Positions 15,507-23,342 of a DNA stretch of 27,699 bases are shown here, piece by piece. Position numbers and translations under genes: made by a program. The DNA is from a virus, in IMG/VR virus record IMGVR_UViG_3300042549_001733, positions 1-27,699 of that record. One strand, 5' to 3'. Positions within the stretch are counted from its first letter, which is position 1, and every line of letters starts with the position of its first letter. The notes beneath the pieces were generated by a model. That model searched no databases and was not told where the DNA came from. It was given only the letters and a program-made list of their open reading frames with translations.

Positions 15507-17579
15507 TCACTCAATTGTGGGTTGATTGACAATAGGCTGTGTTTGTTGTTGGACAAAGCCGCCGATTTGTTCGGCCAAGTTCAGGGCGTGGTCTTGAGAA
15601 TCCATGTCCACGTTGCTGAGGGTCTCGACCGTTTTGGCCCGGCTGAGTTCAGCATCGGCAATGGTTTTGACGGTGTTGGCACGGGCTTGGGCTGCTTTGG
15701 CTGTGGCTTCCTCTGCCGCGGCTTGCAGGTACATCGCGTTCGGGTCTTGCGGCTGGCCTTGCATTTCGGCCATGAGTTCTTCGGCTTCTTTCTCTGAGGG
15801 CTTGACTACGCCCATGCGCAAAAGTTTCTTGCGGAAATAGGAGTTGGCGTCGCTGATGCCTTCGCCTTCCATGTTCATCATGGCCATGCCGCCGAGAACT
15901 TGCAGGGTTTCTGGGTCTTGGGTGATTTGCATCATGCCGGTGAGGGCGCGAACGGTTGCCTGCTTCTTGCTGCTGCTGGATGGGCCGACGTCTACGTTCA
16001 CATCAAATGATGCGCTGGTCAGATCGTTTGCCATAACCATCTCGCCGGTTTCTTGGTTGATGGTTGGCTGCATTAACTCGACCATGCCAACATCGCCAGT
16101 AGGGGCGACGGTTTTCATGTTGCGCTTGTCCTCGATATAAACCTCTTTGGCCATGGAGAGCCAGATCTCGCCGCAGCGCTTCATGCCCTTGGCGAAGTTG
16201 CTCATGTAGATGAAGGCCTGGCCATCAACACGGGCCTGGATCATTTCAACGGCCTTGCCTGAAATGTTGCTGACCATTTTTTCAGCACCGGCTTGGTTAC
16301 CCAGGATGTCTTGCATGTCGGTTTCGGTGATCTGCAAGAGCGCGGCCATTGCTGGCGGGATGTTTGGGGCACGGGTGTAGGCGACGGGGCCACTGACTGC
16401 CTGGTTGCCGTTCTGGTCGGTGATCGGGTTGATCAGCAAATACGGGTAGTCTTTGAGGTTGTCCTCTGACCACATGACTTGATGGCCTGCGACCTGCTCT
16501 GGGGTTAGGATTGGTTTCTCCACCGACGACAGGGCAGAAATCTCGCCCAGCTTGGAAAGCTGCATATTCTTGAGGCGCTGGGCGTCTTTGGCTAGACGAA
16601 CGTGGCCCATGCAACGCTCGACGTTATCAACGAACCAGCGTTTGCCATAAACGACAACGATCGGGATGCACTTTCCGGCAATGTATCCAACGTCCTCCAG
16701 TACTTTGCCGCCGCTGAGGATGTATTTACGAACCTTCTTGCGCTTGACGCGCTTTTGACGAATTTCGACCGTTCCGATGGCCATCAAGGTTTCTTCCAGG
16801 GTTTCGTCATTGGAAAAGTCTGCTTGGCTGTAGCGTTCTTCCTCGCCTGCGATGTTCTGGAAAATGCGGATGGTCTCTGTTTTTTCCTCGACTTTGTAGT
16901 ATTCGGCTACGTAGACAACATCGGGTGTACACCAGTCGAATTCGTACTGGTGGATGATCTTGGGCCAGTCTGTGGGATCGTCGCCCCAGGTGTCTTTGTA
17001 GGCTTGGCGCGTCATTGAGGTGACGACAAAGCAGAATTTAGCGTCGGACTTGTCCTGGCGCTTGGCCCCGAGGTCAAAGAACACTGAGCTGTCAGCGTCA
17101 AAGATGGGTTCGATCATGATTCGCTGGCGATCATCGTCTGAATCTTCTTCGTCTTCGTAAACCGTGCGCAGGCGCCATGCACCAATGCCGCCGCCTACTG
17201 CCTCCTCGAAGGCGTTGTCGTAGGCTTCATCGGCCACGGATGCTTGTTCATCTGCACGATACAGACCGTCGCAGACCTCGGCCAGCTTGTCGTTTTCCTT
17301 ACCGTCTTTGGACACAAAGTCAACGGTAATGCGGTTATTTCGGTATTCGTTGACCACGCGAATCACGGACAACATGATTTTGTTGACCTCAAACTTGGGC
17401 TTGTTTTCGTATTGATCCCAAAGTGGGCCTTCCCATTGAGCGCCTGCTAGGGAGTAGAAGCGCCGGTCTTGCAGGCATTGCAGACGTTCATCACGAAGTG
17501 CGCTTTGCACATCGTCGAACTGTGCCAGTGCTTCATCGTGCAGGTTGGCAAGGCGTTGGTCGTTGGAGATTCTGGCCAT
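15507..17579 (-). CDS. Portal protein, P22-like
   Basis: 690 residues (P22 portal is 725) from an ATG at 17579 with GAGGAAA upstream. It begins with an Arg/Asp-rich helical stretch, then RRFYSLAGAQWEG, KPKFEVNKIMLSVIRVVNEYRNNR and DEAYDNAFEEAVGGGIGAWRL, the signature blocks of the P22_portal family. The C-terminal part (about 600-690) is an Ala/Gln-rich helix (YLQAAAEEATAKAAQARANTV) comparable to the barrel or crown of P22. As the dodecameric ring at one capsid vertex it takes DNA from the terminase and later binds the gp4-like ring. It sits 30 bases after the large terminase stop. Confidence 0.9.
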   Translation of the reverse strand: MARISNDQRLANLHDEALAQFDDVQSALRDERLQCLQDRRFYSLAGAQWEGPLWDQYENKPKFEVNKIMLSVIRVVNEYRNNRITVDFVSKDGKENDKLAEVCDGLYRADEQASVADEAYDNAFEEAVGGGIGAWRLRTVYEDEEDSDDDRQRIMIEPIFDADSSVFFDLGAKRQDKSDAKFCFVVTSMTRQAYKDTWGDDPTDWPKIIHQYEFDWCTPDVVYVAEYYKVEEKTETIRIFQNIAGEEERYSQADFSNDETLEETLMAIGTVEIRQKRVKRKKVRKYILSGGKVLEDVGYIAGKCIPIVVVYGKRWFVDNVERCMGHVRLAKDAQRLKNMQLSKLGEISALSSVEKPILTPEQVAGHQVMWSEDNLKDYPYLLINPITDQNGNQAVSGPVAYTRAPNIPPAMAALLQITETDMQDILGNQAGAEKMVSNISGKAVEMIQARVDGQAFIYMSNFAKGMKRCGEIWLSMAKEVYIEDKRNMKTVAPTGDVGMVELMQPTINQETGEMVMANDLTSASFDVNVDVGPSSSSKKQATVRALTGMMQITQDPETLQVLGGMAMMNMEGEGISDANSYFRKKLLRMGVVKPSEKEAEELMAEMQGQPQDPNAMYLQAAAEEATAKAAQARANTVKTIADAELSRAKTVETLSNVDMDSQDHALNLAEQIGGFVQQQTQPIVNQPTIE

Positions 17580-17609
17580 GGTTGGATTTCCTCAATTTGT
17601 GCGATTGTC

Positions 17610-18836
17610 TCACCACTTCTTGACATTGGCGATAGGGGTGAAAATAGCGGGTTTTGATGTGTTGGCCCGGCGGACGGCTTCGCAGGCGTAGCGCAGGGCG
17701 TCAATAACGTGGTTTTTCTTGTCCTCCAGCACTGGCAATATTCTGCCGGTCAGGGGGTCTTGCTTGTAACTGTACAGGGTTAGTTCGTCAATGGTGTGGA
17801 TGCAACGGGGATGAACAACGATGTCGTAGTTTTTCAAAAACTCGATGCCTTCCTCGACCGACTTTGGCCCTTTGACTGCTGTCATGATCTTGGGGAAACC
17901 GTTTTTGCGCATGTGGCTGATCGTCTCGGGCCTTGCTGAGTCGGCCACGATGGGCCACTTTTCTGCCTCTGGCACCTGCATGAACAGTTCGGGGGTGTTG
18001 ACGATCTCGCACCCGACCATGTAGGCCTCGTGGTCAATGTAGAGGGTGCGGCCAATGATGTGGCAGCGCACCAGGGTAGTGGGATCAACTGCGAAGCCCC
18101 AATCCGCACCAAGGCGGTGAATGGCGTCTGGTGGCGCGTCGAAGTCCTCAACACGCCAGTTCTTGAACACACGGGTATTGCTGTTTGTGAGGTAGCTGCC
18201 CATCCAAACGTGGCTGTATTTGTCTGGGTCACGCCGCTTGTCGTATTCCATTTCATCGCGTAGGACGTCTGGAAACCAGGGATTGTCGGTGAAGTTGACC
18301 TTCAAGACCTGGGCGTCTTTGGGTGGCGTTGGGCCACGAAGCAAGAAATCCACCGGGTCGGACTGCTGGCGTGGGTTCCAGGTGAACCAGAGTTCAGACG
18401 CTGGTTTACGGATAGTTGGGCGTAGCAGGTCAAGGCTGGTTTGGCTCAGGCTTTGGGCTTCCTCCACCCAGGCGCAGTCGTAGCCCTCCAGCGACTTGAT
18501 CGAGTCCGCGGTGTGGTTCTGCATACCCTGAAAGATGATCGCCCCGTCGCCCTTCTTGGACTTGATGACGACATCCTGCACCTCGAAATAAGCCCCGGCG
18601 TTCATGTCCTGAATCTTGGTTTCTAGCAGGCGCTTGACGGATTGGCTCAGAGACTTCTGGATCTCGCGCACGCAAACCGAGCGCCGCTTCTGATCCATGA
18701 TGTGGGCCTCGACCATAAGCTCGGCAAACATGTGGGATTTTCCAGAGCCTCGGCCACCCCATGCGCCTTTGTAGCGGCTGGGGTTTAGAAGGGGCAACGC
18801 CCACTCTGGGGTTTGAAGCTGGAGAACCTTACCCAT
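17610..18836 (-). CDS. Terminase large subunit
   Basis: 408 residues; its ATG overlaps the small subunit stop by eight bases. Walker A is GGRGSGKS at 27-34, Walker B is YDCAWVEEAQ with acidic residues near 125-126, and the coupling motif TWNPR is at 152-156. The nuclease half has DWGF (Asp245), VADSA (Asp299) and KKNHVIDALRY (Asp379), the three acidic positions of the RNase-H-like fold. This is the PBSX-type Terminase_3 family: the ATPase pumps DNA into the head and the nuclease cuts concatemers. Family sequence alone does not settle headful versus cos packaging here; P22 synteny favours headful. Confidence 0.93.
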   Translation of the reverse strand: MGKVLQLQTPEWALPLLNPSRYKGAWGGRGSGKSHMFAELMVEAHIMDQKRRSVCVREIQKSLSQSVKRLLETKIQDMNAGAYFEVQDVVIKSKKGDGAIIFQGMQNHTADSIKSLEGYDCAWVEEAQSLSQTSLDLLRPTIRKPASELWFTWNPRQQSDPVDFLLRGPTPPKDAQVLKVNFTDNPWFPDVLRDEMEYDKRRDPDKYSHVWMGSYLTNSNTRVFKNWRVEDFDAPPDAIHRLGADWGFAVDPTTLVRCHIIGRTLYIDHEAYMVGCEIVNTPELFMQVPEAEKWPIVADSARPETISHMRKNGFPKIMTAVKGPKSVEEGIEFLKNYDIVVHPRCIHTIDELTLYSYKQDPLTGRILPVLEDKKNHVIDALRYACEAVRRANTSKPAIFTPIANVKKW

Positions 18837-19245
18837 TCTTGACGATCACCCGTTCGATCTTGGCAAACTCCAGGGGAGCTCCATCGGCCCCGGTCAGTTC
18901 ATGCTTCTGTGTTTCGGCCCAGCGCATTTGGGTCTTGCTCCACCAGATCATGGCTGTAGTGTCGCCGCCCATGGCTTTCTGAAATAGGGTTTTCCCTACA
19001 TGCCCGTTTGCCTTGGCCTTGCCTGAGACCAGCTCGGTGGCAAAGTGGGCGCGGAGCGTGTCAACGTGGATGCCGTCGCGCACCAGAACTGCGATCTGGT
19101 CGATGGGCAAGCCGTAGCCTGAGAGCGCCTCGACTTGTTTGCGCTCGGCGTCGGTAGGTTCAAACTCAGGTCGGCCAGCGCCTGGTCGAGCGCCACCATT
19201 GCCGCCAATCTTTTTATAAGTGGGTTTTTCAGTTTTAGTTGCCAT
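18829..19245 (-). CDS. Terminase small subunit
   Basis: 138 residues from the ATG at 19245, chosen because GGAGG lies at the right distance; an upstream in-frame extension would run 144 bases into the methyltransferase gene. Residues 14-26 (GGNGGARPGAGRP) form a basic Gly/Pro arm typical of this group. About 30-75 is a helix-turn-helix-like segment (DAERKQVEALSGYGLPIDQIA; VDTLRAHFATEL). The tail (TGADGAPLEFAKIERVIV) is typical of terminase small subunits. It recognises the packaging start and loads the large subunit. It overlaps both neighbours by about ten bases. Confidence 0.85.
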   Translation of the reverse strand: MATKTEKPTYKKIGGNGGARPGAGRPEFEPTDAERKQVEALSGYGLPIDQIAVLVRDGIHVDTLRAHFATELVSGKAKANGHVGKTLFQKAMGGDTTAMIWWSKTQMRWAETQKHELTGADGAPLEFAKIERVIVKNG

Positions 19246-20458
19246 TTGTAACCTCCGCGAAAGTCTTGCCGGTTTCGGCGTGTGTGGCTTTTTTGCCTGT
19301 GAAGTCCTGCCAGCGCTTGATGATGACATCGCAATACTTTGGGTCAAGCTCCATGAGGCGTGCCTGACGATTGGTTTTCTCGCAACCAATCAGGGTACTG
19401 CCGCTGCCTCCGAATAGGTCTAAGACCACCGCCCCTTTGCGGGTGGTTTTGTCCAGCGCTTCTTCGGAAAGCGCCACGGGCTTCTGTGTTGGGTGAACGT
19501 AGGTGCTGGAGCCGTCCTTGTTGATAGTCCAGACAGAACCAATGCGCTTGCCGCACAGTTCAGCACCACGGTGCCAGACCAGCGCCACCTCGTAGTCGCT
19601 GCTGAATGTCTTTTTAAGGTCACCCATGCCGCCGCCTGGCTTGTGCCAGATAACAATGTTGGTCGGATAGCCAAAACCGTTGAGACTTTCTATCCAGCGT
19701 GTCTGAACAGCCCAACTTGTCCAGACAAAAACCCAGCCGGTCGAAAACATTTCAATGATGGGGGCGATATCTAGGATCTGGTTATCGTTGGCCAGAACAT
19801 CAAATTGTTGTGACTTTGGCCGCCAATTTGATTGGTACTCGATCCCATAAGGCGGGTCAGTAAACACCATATCGGCCTTGCCGCCATCCATCAGCTTGTC
19901 TACCGCATCAATGCTGGTCGAATCCCCACACATCAAACGATGTTGCCCAAGAATCCAAACATCGCCCAGCACCGTGACCGGCTGCTCTGGCACTTCTGGC
20001 ACCGCATCCTCATTGGTCAGGCCAGGCTCGATTTCCTCTGGCATCAGCGCCGCAATTTCTTCGGCTGTAAATCCAGTTAGATCAAGATCAAAATCCATTC
20101 CTTGAAGCTCGCCAAGCTCAAGCCGCAACATCTCATTGTCCCACCCAGCATTCAGCGCCAACTTGTTGTCAGCAATGATGTAAGCCCGTTTCTTGGCATC
20201 GCTCCAGCCTTTGGCAACCATGACCGGGACTTCGGTCATCTTGAGGCGTTGGGCTGCGAGAGTGCGCCCGTGGCCGGCAATGATGCTGCCGTCCTCATCC
20301 ACCAGGACTGGTGTTGTCCAACCCCATTCCTTGATGCTGGCTGCAAGCTGGCTGATTTGTTCGTCGGAGTGAGTGCGGCTGTTGCGTGCGTAGGGCACCA
20401 GCTTAGTGATGGCCCACTTTTCCACTTTATCGGCTGGGTTGTAGGTTTTCTCAGCCAT
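19235..20458 (-). CDS. ParB-N/DNA methyltransferase fusion (beta-class N4/N6)
   Basis: 407 residues. The ATG at 20458 overlaps the stop of the 43-residue gene by one base. Residues about 15-140 are a ParB-N domain (LVPYARNSRTHSDEQI; IAGHGRTLAAQRL, with GHGRTLAA at 62-69). The methylase half has the catalytic DPPY at 201-204, then PTQKPVAL at 323-330 and the SAM-binding DLFGGSGST at 347-355, so motif IV precedes motif I, as in beta-class N4-cytosine/N6-adenine enzymes. Such ParB-fused methylases are common orphan enzymes in phages and prophages. It probably modifies phage DNA against host restriction or to mark packaging. No partner restriction gene is present. Target sequence is unknown. Confidence 0.9.
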   Translation of the reverse strand: MAEKTYNPADKVEKWAITKLVPYARNSRTHSDEQISQLAASIKEWGWTTPVLVDEDGSIIAGHGRTLAAQRLKMTEVPVMVAKGWSDAKKRAYIIADNKLALNAGWDNEMLRLELGELQGMDFDLDLTGFTAEEIAALMPEEIEPGLTNEDAVPEVPEQPVTVLGDVWILGQHRLMCGDSTSIDAVDKLMDGGKADMVFTDPPYGIEYQSNWRPKSQQFDVLANDNQILDIAPIIEMFSTGWVFVWTSWAVQTRWIESLNGFGYPTNIVIWHKPGGGMGDLKKTFSSDYEVALVWHRGAELCGKRIGSVWTINKDGSSTYVHPTQKPVALSEEALDKTTRKGAVVLDLFGGSGSTLIGCEKTNRQARLMELDPKYCDVIIKRWQDFTGKKATHAETGKTFAEVTNGN

Positions 20459-20589
20459 CAGAAGCCACCACCGCTGCGAGTGGTGCAGCTAACGCTGCCA
20501 TCCCAGTTCTTAACGCATCGGGTGGTTTGTGTTTGAGCCTGGGCAAATGTTGCGGCCAAGGTGATGGCGATGATGATGATGGCTTTCAT
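20458..20589 (-). CDS. 43-residue predicted secreted peptide
   Basis: A short gene with ATG at 20589, AAGGAAG upstream, and a TGA that overlaps the methyltransferase start. The product opens MKAIIIIAITLAATFAQAQT, a clear signal peptide with a likely cut after the AQA at 16-18. The mature part is about 25 residues with two Cys (CVKNWDGSVSC) and a Gly-rich end, so a disulfide loop in the periplasm is possible. Small Cys-containing exported peptides are known from phages of Burkholderiales; function is unknown. No stop-free alternative explains the signal and the ribosome site equally well. Confidence 0.7.
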   Translation of the reverse strand: MKAIIIIAITLAATFAQAQTQTTRCVKNWDGSVSCTTRSGGGF

Positions 20590-20600
20590 GATGCTTCCTT

Positions 20601-20804
20601 TTAAATTGTGGGTTTTTGTGTGACGTTTGCATTTTGCCCTAAATTTTGCTGGCGTGCTAGTTTCATGGCATCTTTGAGATCGAGTCTGAGTTGTTCGTTT
20701 GCGGCCTGTTCGTCTTGGAGTCGAATGTAGCAGTCGGTGGCGAACTTGGCCAAGTTGCCATGTTCCCAGTTATAAAAATATGGTGTTTCTCTTTGGTTGT
20801 TCAT
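20601..20804 (-). CDS. Small hypothetical protein
   Basis: 67 residues from the ATG at 20804 (MNNQRETPYFYNWEHGNLAK). In-frame ATGs at 20843 and 20870 would give longer forms of up to 89 residues, but those have no better ribosome site and would code across a perfect DnaA box. The product has ATDCYIRLQDEQAANEQLRLDL, a short coiled-coil-like helix, and a Gln/Asn-rich tail. I do not recognise it. It is the first gene leftward of the origin-like region and leads into the secreted peptide and methyltransferase genes. Confidence 0.55.
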   Translation of the reverse strand: MNNQRETPYFYNWEHGNLAKFATDCYIRLQDEQAANEQLRLDLKDAMKLARQQNLGQNANVTQKPTI

Positions 20805-20815
20805 TTCAATCTGCC

Positions 20816-21014
20816 TGTGGATAACTTTTTTGATGGATGACATGAGGTTGAGTATCGAATTTCGCTGCATCGATCGGTAACTGGTAACTCTCTCTAAAGA
20901 GAGAGTTACGTTACGTTACCGGATATCGCTGCTTTTGCCCCCGGTAACAGTTACGTTTTTTTACGTTACAGTTACCAGTTACCGCTATTCCTTCTGTGGA
21001 TAACCTGTGGATAA
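20816..21014. other. Putative replication origin: DnaA boxes plus GTTAC repeats
   Basis: Three perfect DnaA boxes (TTATCCACA on the minus strand) lie at 20816-20824, 20995-21003 and 21006-21014. Between them are ten GTTAC/GTAAC units (20877, 20884, 20905, 20910, 20915, 20944, 20950, 20965, 20971, 20978), some in direct tandem, and a T7 run near 20956. The region is non-coding apart from optional N-terminal extensions of the small gene on its left and lies immediately beyond the primase-helicase gene. Tandem units with DnaA boxes and a replication gene alongside are what a phage or plasmid origin looks like. Function is inferred. Confidence 0.6.
20884..20909. repeat. 26-base palindrome within the origin-like region
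   Basis: GTAACTCTCTCT and AGAGAGAGTTAC are perfect 12-base arms separated by AA. Its arms end in the GTTAC unit that then repeats at 20910 and 20915. It may form a cruciform or bind a dimeric initiator; no T-run follows in either direction, so a terminator is unlikely. Confidence 0.75.
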
Positions 21015-21020
21015 CTTTGT

Positions 21021-23036
21021 TCATGGCATTGATTTCCTGATCAGCATGGCGCTGGCTTGAACTTGGTCGATGACGATCCAACCATGCTCAAAGGACTCGA
21101 TGATTTGCGCGGTAAGTAGGTCTGCGATGGGTTTTCCTGGCACGCTTGGTTTGATGTATTGCTTGGCTGAGGCCTCGCTGACGTTTAGCTTTTGAACAAA
21201 GTATTCCATGATGGCTGATCGGCTGAGGTAGGGTAAACCATTACGTTCTTCAGCACCAGAGGCCCACCAAGCGTTTTCAAAGGTCTTGCGATGGCTATCT
21301 AGCTTGTTGTCCTTTTTGTCGGCTTTGATGGGCGCTGAGGCCTCCACAATCACTGCGCTGGTGACTTGCTGATCGTCCTCATCGCGCCAGCCTGGGATCT
21401 CGACTGTTTGAAGGTTCACATAAACGGTTTCGGCAAGTTCTGCGTCTTTTGACTTGCGCTGGACGATTTGCATGGGCTGGTCGTCTTTGCCTGGGATGAT
21501 GCTGATCTCAATATCCAGAGCGCCGCGCCATGCACTGGATCCCCTGGCCCGGTGCTGGGCTTCGTCTGACACGCCGGTGTGATGCACCAAGATGACTGAG
21601 CAGTTGAATTCCATCATGAGGGCGTTGCAGGCATCCAGCATGGTTTTGGCATCTTGGGCTGAGTTCTCATCGCCCTGCAAGAATCTGTGCAGGGTATCGA
21701 CCACGATGACGCTGGGGCATTCTTGAAGCATCCTGACCTGCTCAACAACTTTGAGGTATCCGGCGGGGGTGTTGAGATCGCATCCGTCTTTGGAGAGCCA
21801 CATCTTGAGCTTGCCTGCTTGGTGGTGGTGCTTCCAGGCTGCGACCCTGCCACGTAGACCGTGATGGCCTTCGCCGGCCAGATAGACCACGTTGCCTTGG
21901 CGTACTTTGTGGCCTGCCCATTCCTCGGTTCCGCTGGCCATCCTGAGACACCAGTCCAGCACCACGAAGGTCTTGCCGCCACCTGATGGGCCGTGAACCA
22001 TCACCAGTGCTTGGGACTGAATCCAGCGTTTGACCAGCCAACTGATGGGGGAGGGCTGGGCGCAGAAGTCGTCCGCAGGGATAAGCCAGTCATCATGGGA
22101 GGGCATGAGAAGGCTGGCCAGATCATTGCCTGCTTGGGCGTAATCGTTGGCATCGCCTTGGATGGGTGGCATGACCATCCTGGCCCCAAACTTGGCGCTG
22201 GCCTGTTCTGCGTAGCGTTGGCCGACGCCGGAGCTGTCATTGTCTGCCACGATAACGATGTCCTGGGTTGCGCCGTGCATTTCTCTGAGTGTGCCTGTGA
22301 CTGGCACGAGGTTGCTGGCGCTGTAGGCGACCACGACTGGCCGGTTGGTGGTTTCATGGATGGTGGCCGCGGTTGCGAAGCCTTCGGCCACGTAGAGTGT
22401 GCCCGGCTCGTCCATGGTGCCGATCTGCCAGAACTTGCCCCCGGTCTGGCCGCCAGGGTGGTAGAGCTTGCCGCCTTGGTGGTCTATGTATTGAAGGCTG
22501 GAGATTGTGCCGTCTGGATCGTAGAGGGGGACGACAAGCCGACCGTCTCCTGTGGCCCTAGCCCCATGAACGCCGATGCCCTTCTTGGCTAGGTAGGGGT
22601 GATCGGGTAGCGCTGCCTGAGCGCCTGTCCAGATTTTCTCCACTGTGTCGCTGGCCAGTTGGTGCTGACGTTCCAGGGCTGCATCGCGCATGGCTTTGGA
22701 CTCGCTAAGGCGTCTGGCATGTGACATTTCCTCTGCCTGGGTCAGTTTGCGCCCTACGTCTGCACGCCATGTGACTTCTATGCCTGAGCGCCAGCAACCA
22801 AACCGACCGGCTGGGATGCCATCACCAAACACCAAGTACCAGCCCGGCTTGTCAATGCCTGGTGTTCCTTTGGTTCCTGATTTGAAGCGGTGAATCTTGC
22901 CGTCCATCTCGATGTGATCTGGAGGTTCGAGGCCTGCTGCTTTGATGGCATCTAGGAGCTGCGCCTCTGGTGGTGCTACCAGTTTTTCGGGGGATGGCGA
23001 CCAAGGGCCGCCGAGGATGTTTGAGAGGTCAGCCAT
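21021..23036 (-). CDS. TOPRIM primase-helicase (RepA-like AAA ATPase)
   Basis: 671 residues from an ATG at 23036, overlapping the HTH stop by eight bases. Residues about 1-140 have FKSGTKGTPGIDKPGWYLVF and GCWRSGIEVTW, seen in phage bifunctional primases lacking a zinc finger. TOPRIM spans about 210-300: VAEGF with Glu218, then ADNDSSG with Asp265 and Asp267. The RecA-like ATPase has Walker A GPSGGGKT at 349-356, Walker B VIVVD at 443-447 and VILVHHTG at 481-488, as in RepA-type hexameric helicases. About 570-671 is a winged-helix-like tail. It would unwind and prime phage DNA. It borders the origin-like region, which supports an initiator role. Confidence 0.88.
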   Translation of the reverse strand: MADLSNILGGPWSPSPEKLVAPPEAQLLDAIKAAGLEPPDHIEMDGKIHRFKSGTKGTPGIDKPGWYLVFGDGIPAGRFGCWRSGIEVTWRADVGRKLTQAEEMSHARRLSESKAMRDAALERQHQLASDTVEKIWTGAQAALPDHPYLAKKGIGVHGARATGDGRLVVPLYDPDGTISSLQYIDHQGGKLYHPGGQTGGKFWQIGTMDEPGTLYVAEGFATAATIHETTNRPVVVAYSASNLVPVTGTLREMHGATQDIVIVADNDSSGVGQRYAEQASAKFGARMVMPPIQGDANDYAQAGNDLASLLMPSHDDWLIPADDFCAQPSPISWLVKRWIQSQALVMVHGPSGGGKTFVVLDWCLRMASGTEEWAGHKVRQGNVVYLAGEGHHGLRGRVAAWKHHHQAGKLKMWLSKDGCDLNTPAGYLKVVEQVRMLQECPSVIVVDTLHRFLQGDENSAQDAKTMLDACNALMMEFNCSVILVHHTGVSDEAQHRARGSSAWRGALDIEISIIPGKDDQPMQIVQRKSKDAELAETVYVNLQTVEIPGWRDEDDQQVTSAVIVEASAPIKADKKDNKLDSHRKTFENAWWASGAEERNGLPYLSRSAIMEYFVQKLNVSEASAKQYIKPSVPGKPIADLLTAQIIESFEHGWIVIDQVQASAMLIRKSMP

Positions 23037-23214
23037 GTGACACCTTGCGGCTTTCTAAGTAGTCAGAAAGAGCCTGCAAGACTTTGTGTGTGGGGTTTGC
23101 GTCTGGGTTGTCGCGCACCTTGCGGATGGTGTTGTAGTGCACGCCGGTGGCCTCTGCCACCTTCATGGGCATTCGGTCTGAGAGGGCGTCTCGTATCTGT
23201 TCGAGGGTCATCAT
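23029..23214 (-). CDS. Small HTH transcriptional regulator (Cro/XRE-like)
   Basis: 61 residues; ATGs at 23214 and 23211 both follow AGGAGAAACC. The core PMKVAEATGVHYNTIRKVRDN (about 16-36) is a helix-turn-helix, followed by a third helix (THKVLQALSDYLES). Single-domain proteins like this act as Cro-like repressors or as initiator partners. It is the first gene of the leftward arm, is translationally coupled to the primase-helicase, and faces the divergent operon, so it probably regulates the 23215-23342 region. It lacks a dimerisation or cleavage domain, so it is not a CI-type repressor. Confidence 0.8.
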   Translation of the reverse strand: MMTLEQIRDALSDRMPMKVAEATGVHYNTIRKVRDNPDANPTHKVLQALSDYLESRKVSHG

Positions 23215-23342
23215 GTTGGTTTCTCCTGTTGAAAAAAAATCTTTCGATGTGTGGATATTACCTTAAAAAATGGTTTATGATTCGATCACACCACAAACAG
23301 ATTCCCTGACAGTGGTGCAAACAAAGAAAAGGAGAGCCAATC
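23215..23342. promoter_or_regulatory. Divergent control region with candidate operator
   Basis: These 128 bases separate the leftward HTH/primase genes from the rightward recombination operon, so two promoters are expected. The stretch is AT-rich with an A8 run at 23232-23239. TGAT-TCG-ATCA at 23278-23288 is a perfect inverted repeat that could bind the HTH dimer. TATGAT at 23276-23281 is a plausible rightward -10 and TAATAT (minus strand, about 23256-23261) a leftward -10, but neither has a convincing -35. TGTGGATAT at 23250 is one base off a DnaA box. Ribosome sites AAGGAGA and AGGAGA flank the region. Confidence 0.45.

Noticed and set aside
20956-20962. T7 run after GTAACAGTTAC as an intrinsic terminator
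   Set aside because: The inverted repeat is only five bases with a one-base loop, too small for a stable RNA stem; it fits better as part of the origin AT/T-rich element.
20877-20982. GTTAC repeats as a possible CRISPR array
   Set aside because: Units are five bases long with no regular spacers; the nearby DnaA boxes make an origin the better reading.
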